Assembly: GCA_900552255.1 (NCBI GenBank)
Contig: URZF01000094.1
Location: 1 to 6,206, forward strand
From: an uncultured Eubacteriales bacterium
Lineage (GTDB): Bacteria; Bacillota; Clostridia; Oscillospirales; CAG-272
Length of the DNA stretch: 6,206 nucleotides
Direction of reading: 5' to 3'
The notes beneath the pieces were generated by a model. The model had not been told where the DNA came from, did no database searches, and saw only the letters and a program-made list of their open reading frames with translations. Positions 1 to 5,593 of the stretch are shown piece by piece (the stretch's first letter is position 1; every line of letters starts with the position of its first letter). Both the position numbers and the translations under genes were made by a program.

Positions 1-218
1 AAATCAAACACAAACCTTTTGAGGGAAGAGAAGTAAAGAGCGCTGTTCTATGACAGAGAGCCGCCGTTGCTGGGAGTGCGGTATAGCGGAGCTTTTGAAA
101 TGGACTTTCCGAGGGTTCTGTCAACGGGCTTCCGCCTTATTAGACAGAAACGGGACGCAGATCCGTTATCAAGCTGCACCGTATGATGGTACGGGGTGAG
201 CGGGTCGATTCGACCAAG

Positions 219-253
219 ATGAGTGGCACCACGGAATGTATTTTCCGCCTCAT
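219..253 (+). promoter_or_regulatory. T-box antiterminator hairpin
   Basis: This is the alternative fold that allows read-through. Outer helix ATGAG (219-223) pairs with CTCAT (249-253). Inner helix CGGAA (232-236) pairs with TTCCG (243-247). Between them on the 5' side lies the seven-base bulge TGGCACC (224-230), whose first four bases receive the NCCA end of an uncharged tRNA. The 3' arm (246-253) is also used by the terminator's 5' arm, so the two hairpins exclude each other, as the T-box mechanism requires. Pairing was read by eye and no folding energy was calculated. Confidence 0.88.
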
Positions 254-287
254 GTTCCTTAAAAGGGAACATGGGGCGTTTTCTTTT
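246..287 (+). terminator. Intrinsic terminator of the T-box leader
   Basis: Arms CGCCTCATGTTCC (246-258) and GGAACATGGGGCG (266-278) form a 13-bp stem with one G-U pair. It can extend by a U-G and a U-A pair to leave a three-base A loop. A uridine-rich tract follows (279-287, one C interruption). This should stop transcription 75 nt before the first structural gene when charged tRNA-Trp occupies the specifier loop. It overlaps the antiterminator's 3' arm. Confidence 0.93.
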
Positions 288-328
288 ATCCCCACTTCCC
301 CGCTTTCCCGCTACTAAACCAATCGACC

Positions 329-342
329 GGGCTTTAAAGCCC
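329..342 (+). repeat. 14-bp palindrome between leader terminator and the trpX ribosome binding site
   Basis: GGGCTTTAAAGCCC is a perfect palindrome ending 7 nt before the AGGAGG at 350-355. In RNA it could form a 5-bp stem with a UUAA loop. It is nested inside a second complementary pair, GCTTTC (302-307) and GAAAGC (344-349), the latter directly touching the Shine-Dalgarno sequence. It could shape translation initiation or mRNA stability, or be a protein site. No known element matches it, and function is speculative. Confidence 0.4.
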
Positions 343-362
343 AGAAAGCAGGAGGTATTCCT

Positions 363-1328
363 ATGATGAAGCGCATGATCGCTGTCGCCGCTACTCTCGT
401 TCTTACCGCATCCGCCGCCTTTGCCGCCGCAGAAAACTACACCGTCGGCATCGGTCAGTTCGCCGAGCATGGTTCTCTGGATAACTGCCGCACCGGTTTT
501 GTCGAGGGTTTGGCAGAAGCCGGACTGGTCGAGGGTGACAATTTGACCATTATCTATCAAAACGCGCAGGCGGATATGGGCATCGCCCAGCAGATTGCCG
601 CGCAGTTTGCCGCCAAGCCTGTCGATCTGATGGTCGGCATCGCAACCCCGATGGCACAGGCCTGCTACAACGCCGCCGGCGATACCATCCCGACGATTTA
701 CACCGCCGTTTCCGATCCGGTTTCTGCCGGTTTCGCCGACGCAAACGGCAAAGCCGCCGGAGAAGTGACCGGCACGTCGGACGCTCTGCCTGTTGCCGCT
801 CAGCTTGCCACGATTCGCGCCATGCTCCCCGACGCCAAGGCGATCGGCATCCTCTACACGACCAGCGAGGTCAATTCCCTCTCTACCATCGAAACCTACA
901 AATCCCTTGCGCCGGATTATGGCTTTGAAATCGTCGAATCCGGTATCAGCACCTCTTCCGATATCCCGCTCGCGCTTGACGCGCTGCTCCCGAAGGTGGA
1001 CTGCATGACCAACCTCACCGATAATACCGTTGTTTCCGCTCTGGCTCTCGTTCTGGATAAGGCGAACGCCGCGGGCAAGCCGGTTTTCGGCTCCGAAATC
1101 GAGCAGGTCAAGCTGGGCTGTGTTGCCGCCGAAGGTCTTGACTACGTCGCGCTCGGCCGCCAGACGGGTCTGATGGCGGCGAAGGTACTGACCGGCGAAG
1201 CGAAGGCAAGCGATATGGCATATGAGGTCATTTCCGACCCGAGCCTGTACATCAATTCCGAAGCACTCGCCCGTTTCGGCATCGTTCTTTCCGACGATCT
1301 CGCCGCCCGTGCAATCGAGGCGGAGTAA
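363..1328 (+). CDS. trpX: Tryptophan ABC transporter substrate-binding protein TrpX
   Basis: This is the extracytoplasmic binding protein that captures substrate, inferred to be tryptophan, and delivers it to the TrpY/TrpZ pump. The 321 residues fit the ABC_sub_bind family (PF04392, formerly DUF534). Family-type segments are VGIGQFAEHGSLD (28-40), IATPMAQA (93-100), TAVSDPVSAG (114-123), VTGTSD (135-140) and YVALGRQTG (261-269). The N-terminus is a signal peptide: MMKR, then a hydrophobic stretch to about residue 20, with likely signal peptidase I cleavage after AFA (19-21). There is no lipobox cysteine, which is odd for a single-membrane Firmicute. The start has AGGAGG (350-355) 7 nt upstream; the next codon is also ATG, so initiation could shift by one residue. 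The protein contains no tryptophan. Substrate assignment rests on the tRNA-Trp T-box and on the family's known trpXYZ context, not on binding-site residues. A related aromatic ligand is a lesser alternative. Confidence 0.88.
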   Translation: MMKRMIAVAATLVLTASAAFAAAENYTVGIGQFAEHGSLDNCRTGFVEGLAEAGLVEGDNLTIIYQNAQADMGIAQQIAAQFAAKPVDLMVGIATPMAQACYNAAGDTIPTIYTAVSDPVSAGFADANGKAAGEVTGTSDALPVAAQLATIRAMLPDAKAIGILYTTSEVNSLSTIETYKSLAPDYGFEIVESGISTSSDIPLALDALLPKVDCMTNLTDNTVVSALALVLDKANAAGKPVFGSEIEQVKLGCVAAEGLDYVALGRQTGLMAAKVLTGEAKASDMAYEVISDPSLYINSEALARFGIVLSDDLAARAIEAE

Positions 1329-1470
1329 AAAGCGACGAGGCTTGACTTCTCACGCTCCCCTAAAGCTGAGTTTTCCGAGCCTTTCCCCCTCTTTGCGGCT
1401 GCTTCAGCAAGATAAGTTCGCGAGAGATTTGGACAATTCTCCATATGTCCCATAACAAATACACTACGCG

Positions 1471-1503
1471 GCGCAGCGCACAAGGTCAGCCTTGTGCGTG
1501 CGC
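1471..1503 (+). other. Intercistronic hairpin between trpX and trpY
   Basis: A perfect 9-bp stem CGCACAAGG (1477-1485) / CCTTGTGCG (1490-1498) closes on a TCAG tetraloop. Past a small internal loop, GCGC (1471-1474) can pair with GCGC (1500-1503). No T-run follows, so it is not a standard intrinsic terminator. It ends 11 nt before the GGAGG (1515-1519) of trpY and sits in a 197-nt gap that is wide for genes of one transporter. A plausible role is protecting the 3' end of the trpX message so that binding protein exceeds permease, as in other binding-protein operons. This is inference. Confidence 0.5.
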
Positions 1504-1525
1504 TTGCGTCTGACGGAGGTTTACC

Positions 1526-2404
1526 ATGGCGCAGTTGCTTGGCGTGCTTGAGCAGGGATTGATTTACTCAATCCTTGCCCTCGGCGTGTATATCACGTTC
1601 AAAATCCTCGATTTTCCGGATATGACGGTCGATTCGTCATTCCCTCTCGGCGCAGCGGTTACGGCGCTGATGATTTCCGCCGGCATCAACCCGTTCTGGA
1701 CGCTCCCCGCCTCTCTCCTTGCAGGCGCGGCGGCGGGCACGGTCACCGGCATCATTCACGTCCGCTTCCATGTGCGCGACCTGCTTTCCGGCATCATCGT
1801 CATGACCGGTCTTTACTCGGTCAACCTGCATATTGCGGGACGCGCCAACGTGCAGCTCTTTTCCTTCCAAACCCTCTTTAAAAACGAGCTCATTGCCGGT
1901 CTTCCGTCAGGCATCCAGCCCTACGCGCCCGTCATCCTGATGGCGCTGATTGCCCTTGTCGTCAAGCTGCTGATGGATGCCTATCTCTCCACGCGCTCAG
2001 GCTTCCTCCTTCGCGCCACGGGCGATAACCCGACGCTCGTCGCCAGTCTCGCCAAGGACAGCGGCAAAGTCAAGATTCTCGGTCTGGCGATTGCCAACGC
2101 GCTCGTCGCGCTCTCCGGCTGCATCATGTGCCAATATCAGCGGTATTTCGATATCTCGATGGGTACGGGCACGCTCGTTCTCGCCGTCGCTTCCGTGATT
2201 GTCGGCACGCAGCTCCTGCGCGGTCTGCGTTTCCTCCGCGCAACAACAGCCGTCGTCCTCGGCTCCATCCTGTATAAGGGATGCGTCGCCCTCGCGCTGA
2301 GCTTTGGTCTGTCCCCATTCGACCTGAAACTGGTCACGGCGGCGTTGCTGTTTGTCATCATCGTCGCCGGCGGTCATCGAAAGAAGGTGAAGCATCATGC
2401 TTGA
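1526..2404 (+). CDS. trpY: Tryptophan ABC transporter permease TrpY
   Basis: This integral membrane protein forms the translocation channel of the importer. The 292 residues match the LivH/BPD_transp_2-type permeases that pair with ABC_sub_bind proteins (COG4120 type). Hydrophobic segments lie near residues 11-28, 41-53, 57-78, 86-104, 134-150, 184-202, 214-230, 240-260 and 268-283, giving eight or nine spans. The loop with RATGDNPTLVASLAKDSG (163-180) is the conserved cytoplasmic region expected to contact the ATPase. The C-terminus is short and basic (HRKKVKHH). The start is set by GGAGG (1515-1519), 6 nt before the ATG. It contains a single tryptophan (W58, codon 1697-1699), few for a membrane protein of this size. 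The 3' end overlaps the ATPase gene by 8 nt, implying translational coupling. Tryptophan as substrate is inferred from the leader. Confidence 0.88.
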   Translation: MAQLLGVLEQGLIYSILALGVYITFKILDFPDMTVDSSFPLGAAVTALMISAGINPFWTLPASLLAGAAAGTVTGIIHVRFHVRDLLSGIIVMTGLYSVNLHIAGRANVQLFSFQTLFKNELIAGLPSGIQPYAPVILMALIALVVKLLMDAYLSTRSGFLLRATGDNPTLVASLAKDSGKVKILGLAIANALVALSGCIMCQYQRYFDISMGTGTLVLAVASVIVGTQLLRGLRFLRATTAVVLGSILYKGCVALALSFGLSPFDLKLVTAALLFVIIVAGGHRKKVKHHA

Positions 2405-3170
2405 GCTTCGCAACATCGTCAAATTCTATCAGAGCGGAACGGTTAACGAGACCTGTCTGTTTAACGATTTCTCGCTTTCCATTCCGGAGAAGCAATTCGT
2501 CTGCGTCGTCGGCTCCAACGGTTCGGGCAAAACCTCGCTGCTCAACATCATCTGCGGCTCGATTCCGATTGACGAAGGACGCATTTTGATCGGTAACGAA
2601 GACATCACGCACATGCCCGAACACAAGCGTCATCGCCGCATCGGGCGCGTTTATCAGGACCCGTCGCGCGGCACATGCCCGTCAATGACAATTCTGGAAA
2701 ACATGTCCATGGCGGACAACAAGGGCAAGCCCTTCAACCTTCTCCCCTGCGTCAACCGCAAAAAAACCGATGAATACCGCGCCATGCTTTCTCAGCTCGG
2801 TCTGGGGCTTGAGGACAAGATGGGCGTGCGCGTCGGCAATCTCTCCGGCGGTCAGCGTCAGGCGATGGCACTTCTGATGAGTACGATGACGCCCATCGAA
2901 TTCCTCATCCTCGACGAGCATACCGCCGCGCTTGACCCCAAGACCGCCGAGATTATCATGCAGCTGACCGGAAAAATCGTTCGCGAAAAGCAGCTGACGA
3001 CCATCATGGTCACGCACAATCTCCGTTACGCGGTCGAATACGGCGACCGGCTTCTGATGATGCACCAGGGGCACGCGGAACTGGACGTTTCCGGCAAAGC
3101 GCGCGAAAACCTCAAGGTTGAGGATCTTCTCGACAAGTTCAACGCTATCAGCATCGAATGCGGAAACTGA
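2397..3170 (+). CDS. trpZ: Tryptophan ABC transporter ATP-binding protein TrpZ
   Basis: This cytoplasmic ATPase powers the TrpXY importer. All ABC motifs are intact in the 257 residues: Walker A GSNGSGKTS (39-47), Q-loop Q87, signature NLSGGQRQA (148-156), Walker B FLILDE with catalytic E174, D-loop AALD (177-180) and switch histidine H207. The LDEHTAALDPKT run is typical of the COG1101 ATPases that accompany ABC_sub_bind transporters. The ATG lies inside the trpY 3' end (8-nt overlap), preceded 6 nt upstream by AAGGTGA (2384-2390), so translation is probably coupled. The protein has no tryptophan. A terminator begins 17 nt after the stop codon, making this the last gene of the operon. Confidence 0.91.
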   Translation: MLELRNIVKFYQSGTVNETCLFNDFSLSIPEKQFVCVVGSNGSGKTSLLNIICGSIPIDEGRILIGNEDITHMPEHKRHRRIGRVYQDPSRGTCPSMTILENMSMADNKGKPFNLLPCVNRKKTDEYRAMLSQLGLGLEDKMGVRVGNLSGGQRQAMALLMSTMTPIEFLILDEHTAALDPKTAEIIMQLTGKIVREKQLTTIMVTHNLRYAVEYGDRLLMMHQGHAELDVSGKARENLKVEDLLDKFNAISIECGN

Positions 3171-3187
3171 AAAATACGTTATTGCGT

Positions 3188-3230
3188 AAAATCCGTCTAA
3201 AAGAAAGATTTCGGCGGATTTTTTCCTTTT
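3188..3230 (+). terminator. Intrinsic terminator of the trpXYZ operon
   Basis: AAAATCCG (3188-3195) pairs with CGGATTTT (3215-3222). The stem can continue through TCT/AGA (3196-3198/3206-3208) with a six-base bulge on the 3' side. The 3' arm runs straight into a T-rich tract (3219-3230). The stem is A-U rich and the loop is long, so it may be leaky. Its position just after trpZ and just before a separate promoter supports the call. Confidence 0.65.
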
Positions 3231-3234
3231 AAGG

Positions 3235-3263
3235 TTGACTTGCGGATATCGTTATGGTAGGAT
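3235..3263 (+). promoter_or_regulatory. Sigma-A-type promoter with extended -10, for the rhamnosidase gene
   Basis: TTGACT (3235-3240) is separated by exactly 17 bp from TAGGAT (3258-3263). A TG dinucleotide (3255-3256) one base before the -10 gives the extended -10 motif. Transcription would begin near 3270, leaving a leader of roughly 50 nt before the ATG at 3322. It follows the trpZ terminator directly, so the rhamnosidase is an independent transcription unit outside T-box control. Confidence 0.72.
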
Positions 3264-3271
3264 GTAACGGG

Positions 3272-3300
3272 ATTTCGATTCCAGAAATAAAATAAATTTC
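3272..3300 (+). promoter_or_regulatory. Candidate operator: three alternating ATTTC/GAAAT half-sites
   Basis: ATTTC (3272-3276), GAAAT (3284-3288) and ATTTC (3296-3300) occur in alternating orientation at an exact 12-bp period, giving two overlapping inverted repeats with 7-bp spacers. They lie just downstream of the predicted transcription start, where a repressor would block elongation or promoter clearance. The half-site is only five bases and the region is AT-rich, so chance is a real alternative. I recognise no specific regulator. Confidence 0.3.
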
Positions 3301-3321
3301 AGTCACAGGAAAGGAACGATC

Positions 3322-5526
3322 ATGAATAAAATTTACATGGCTCGGTGGATCAAACCGGATTTTGAAGCGGGAGAAGCGGCCTGTGAATTTGTCCGCAGCT
3401 TTCATGCGGCAAAACCGGTCAAGCGCGCTGTTCTTACGGTATCCGCCCTCGGCGTATATGCCGCGAGGGTGAACGGTGAAAAAATCAGCTACGTGCTCGC
3501 GCCCGGCTGGACGTCGTACCGCCATCGCGTACAGTATCAGGAATACGATGTGACGCACCTCATGGGGGAAAACAACAGCATTTCCATCACGGCGGCGCCC
3601 GGCTGGCGGATGCGCTACGCCGCGCTGAAAGGCGAGGGCTGTGCCGACTGGGGCACAGACGAGCTTTCCTCCACCGAATATGCGGTGATCGCCGCGCTCG
3701 AAGTGGTCTATACCGACGGCACGGGCGATACCCTGCTTACCGACGGAGATTGGTCGGTGCGCGAGACCCAGTGGCGCGCCTGCAATATCTATAACGGCGA
3801 CGTATACGATGCCTCCTATGATACCGCGGAAAAAACGCATTCCGTCAAGGTGCTTTCGCATACAAGAAGCATCCTCGTTCCCCAAGAGGGCGAAATCATC
3901 TGCGAGCATGAGCGGCTGAAACCGACAGAAGTCATTCATACGCCAAAGGGCGAGACCGTTCTCGACTTCGGCCAAAACATGACCGGATATGTCGAGCTTT
4001 CGCTTTCCGTTCCCGCCGGAAAAAAGATCGTTATCGATCATGCCGAGGTCCTCGACCGCGAGGGCAATTTCTACACGGAAAATCTGCGCTCCGCAGAAGA
4101 GCGGATCGTGTTCATCGGCGACGGACACCGCCATCTTTGGAAGCCGGAATTCACCTTCTATGGCTTCCGGTATATCCGGCTCACAGAATGGCACGGCGAC
4201 GTCGATCCCGACGATTTTACGGCGATCGTCGTACATTCCGATATTGAACGCACCGGTGATTTTGAATGCTCCGATGCCCGCATCAATCAGCTTTATCATA
4301 ACATCATTTGGGGACAGAAAAGCAATTTTCTCGACGTACCGACAGACTGCCCGCAGCGCGACGAGCGCCTCGGATGGACCGGCGACGCGCAGGTATTCGC
4401 GCGCTGTGCCGCATACAATTTCAATGTCGATCGATTCTTCCACAAATGGCTTTCCGACATGACGCTCGATCAACGCCACACCGGCGCGATTCCCCATGTC
4501 ATTCCCAATCTCGGCTTGGCGTCTTCCTCCGCCGGCTGGGCGGATGCCTGCGTCATTATCCCGTGGCAGATGTATCTTCTCTACGGCGACCGCGAGCTTT
4601 TGCGCCGGCAGTATGTCACGATCAAGCGCTGGATCGATTATCAGTATGAAATGGGAGACGATTACATCCGCAGCGGCAAGCATTACGGCGACTGGCTGGC
4701 CCACGATGCGGATGTCTCTCAGTGCAACGGCGCCACAAGCAAATGGTATCTCGGCTATGCGTACCGCGCTTATACCACAAAGCTCTTTGTCAGAATTTCA
4801 AAGATCCTCGGTGCCGAGGACAGCGAGCTTGCCGACTATGAAGCAAAAATCGAAGAAACCAAGAAACGCATTTATAACGACTACTATGAAAACGGCATGC
4901 TGAACATCAAGCCTTTGACACAAACGGGACTTGTCATTGCGCTTACTTTCGGGCTTTGCCCACAAGGCACCGAAAAAGCACATGCGGAAAAGCTTGTTCA
5001 GATGATTCACGACAACGACGACAAGCTGACGACAGGCTTCCTCGGAACGCCCTATCTGCTTCACGTGCTGACAGATTACGGCTATCCGGAGCTTGCCTAT
5101 ACGCTTCTCTTTCAGGATAAAATGCCGTCGTGGCTCTTCTCCGTCGATCATGGCGCGACGACGATGTGGGAGCATTGGGACGGCGTGCGTGACGACGGAA
5201 CCATGTGGAGTGAATCCATGAACTCTTTCAACCACTACGCATACGGCGCGGTGGGAGATTGGCTGTACGGCGCCGCCGCCGGAATCGACACCGACGAGGA
5301 GCATCCGGGCTTTGAGCACGTCATATTCCGTCCGGTCGTCACAGACAGACTCTCTTATCTGAAAGCGTCCGTGAAAACCAAATACGGGACAGTCTCGTCC
5401 GAATGGAGACAGATAAACGGGAAAACCGAATATACTTTCACCGTCCCCGCCGGCATTTCCGCCACCGTGTATTTAAACGGCGAAGCCTATGAGCTCGCCG
5501 GAGGAGCTCACACGCTGACGGTATGA
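3322..5526 (+). CDS. Cytoplasmic GH78 alpha-L-rhamnosidase
   Basis: It hydrolyses terminal alpha-L-rhamnose from rhamnosides by an inverting mechanism (EC 3.2.1.40). The 734 residues read as a beta-sandwich N-domain with a sugar-binding-type fold (about 30-170), a second beta domain (about 205-310), the (alpha/alpha)6 catalytic barrel (about 315-655) and a C-terminal beta domain (about 660-734). The family motif DVPTDCPQRDERLGWTGD (338-355) carries the expected general acid E348; TTMWEHWDG (613-621) carries the expected general base E617. There is no signal peptide or membrane segment, so it acts on small rhamnosides already imported, such as plant glycosides or pectin or glycan fragments; the true substrate cannot be read. 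It is shorter than many GH78 enzymes, apparently lacking extra N-terminal beta domains. The start has AAGGA (3311-3315) 6 nt upstream. It has its own promoter and a terminator just after the stop. No rhamnose catabolic or transport genes lie in the window. Confidence 0.9.
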   Translation: MNKIYMARWIKPDFEAGEAACEFVRSFHAAKPVKRAVLTVSALGVYAARVNGEKISYVLAPGWTSYRHRVQYQEYDVTHLMGENNSISITAAPGWRMRYAALKGEGCADWGTDELSSTEYAVIAALEVVYTDGTGDTLLTDGDWSVRETQWRACNIYNGDVYDASYDTAEKTHSVKVLSHTRSILVPQEGEIICEHERLKPTEVIHTPKGETVLDFGQNMTGYVELSLSVPAGKKIVIDHAEVLDREGNFYTENLRSAEERIVFIGDGHRHLWKPEFTFYGFRYIRLTEWHGDVDPDDFTAIVVHSDIERTGDFECSDARINQLYHNIIWGQKSNFLDVPTDCPQRDERLGWTGDAQVFARCAAYNFNVDRFFHKWLSDMTLDQRHTGAIPHVIPNLGLASSSAGWADACVIIPWQMYLLYGDRELLRRQYVTIKRWIDYQYEMGDDYIRSGKHYGDWLAHDADVSQCNGATSKWYLGYAYRAYTTKLFVRISKILGAEDSELADYEAKIEETKKRIYNDYYENGMLNIKPLTQTGLVIALTFGLCPQGTEKAHAEKLVQMIHDNDDKLTTGFLGTPYLLHVLTDYGYPELAYTLLFQDKMPSWLFSVDHGATTMWEHWDGVRDDGTMWSESMNSFNHYAYGAVGDWLYGAAAGIDTDEEHPGFEHVIFRPVVTDRLSYLKASVKTKYGTVSSEWRQINGKTEYTFTVPAGISATVYLNGEAYELAGGAHTLTV

Positions 5527-5527
5527 C

Positions 5528-5566
5528 AGCAAAAAACAGCAGCATGAATGCTGCTGTTTTTTTGCT
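5528..5566. terminator. Bidirectional terminator between convergent genes
   Basis: This is a near-perfect palindrome: AGC, six A, then ACAGCAGCAT-type arm (ending 5545), a GA centre, and the matching arm ATGCTGCTG (5548-5556), seven T and GCT (5564-5566). Read on the plus strand it gives a GC-containing stem followed by a T-run, starting 1 nt after the rhamnosidase stop codon. On the minus strand the A-run becomes the T-run, 28 nt beyond the TetR-family stop. It should therefore end both transcripts. Confidence 0.92.
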
Positions 5567-5593
5567 ATTCTTCTCTTTGCGCACCGGATAAAT

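Larger units (their letters stand above)
22..287 (+). promoter_or_regulatory. Class I T-box leader, tRNA-Trp responsive, upstream of trpXYZ
   Basis: This RNA leader senses the charging state of a tRNA and controls read-through into the transporter operon. Visible T-box landmarks, in order, are the AGTAAAGAGCGCTG-type 5' segment (32-45), the AGAGAG GA-motif of Stem I (55-60), an apical GTTGCTGGGAG-type segment (66-76) and the specifier region GAAATGGAC (97-105). They are followed by a 5-bp hairpin (149-153/163-167), a hairpin at 179-183/190-194, a GGTCG/CGACC hairpin (203-207/211-215), the conserved T-box GAGTGGCACCACGGAA (221-236) and an intrinsic terminator. The specifier triplet is TGG at 101-103, followed by the usual purine A, so it would pair with the CCA anticodon of tRNA-Trp. 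The bulge is TGGC (224-227); its last base C pairs with discriminator G73, the base bacterial tRNA-Trp carries. Two independent contacts therefore name the same tRNA. The promoter is probably at or beyond the left edge of the window. Class and specificity are confident; the exact 5' end is not. Confidence 0.93.

Noticed and set aside
48..560. A 170-codon open frame on the minus strand over the leader and the start of trpX.
   Set aside because: It runs antisense through the T-box RNA, its terminator and the signal-peptide region, with no recognisable domain. The structured RNA explains the sequence.
1342..1347. TTGACT shortly after the trpX stop codon, resembling a -35 box.
   Set aside because: No acceptable -10 sequence lies 16-18 bp downstream (GCTGAG region).
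1429..1456. A possible promoter in the trpX-trpY gap (TTGGAC, 16 bp, CATAAC).
   Set aside because: Both boxes are weak, the spacer is off-optimum and there is no extended -10. Not enough to claim an internal promoter.
2281..2589. A 102-codon plus-strand frame across the trpY/trpZ junction.
   Set aside because: It overlaps two well-supported genes, and its translation is arginine-rich and low in information, typical of an out-of-frame shadow.
3225..3234. CCTTTTAAGG palindrome between the trpZ terminator and the next promoter.
   Set aside because: It is short and AT-rich, overlaps the terminator's T-tract and -35 approach, and has no partner copies. Likely chance.
3229..4704. A 491-codon open frame on the minus strand, opposite the rhamnosidase.
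   Set aside because: It lies antisense to a clearly coding GH78 catalytic region and runs across the plus-strand promoter and part of the trpZ terminator. Its translation shows no recognisable domain. It is a by-product of codon use in the real gene.
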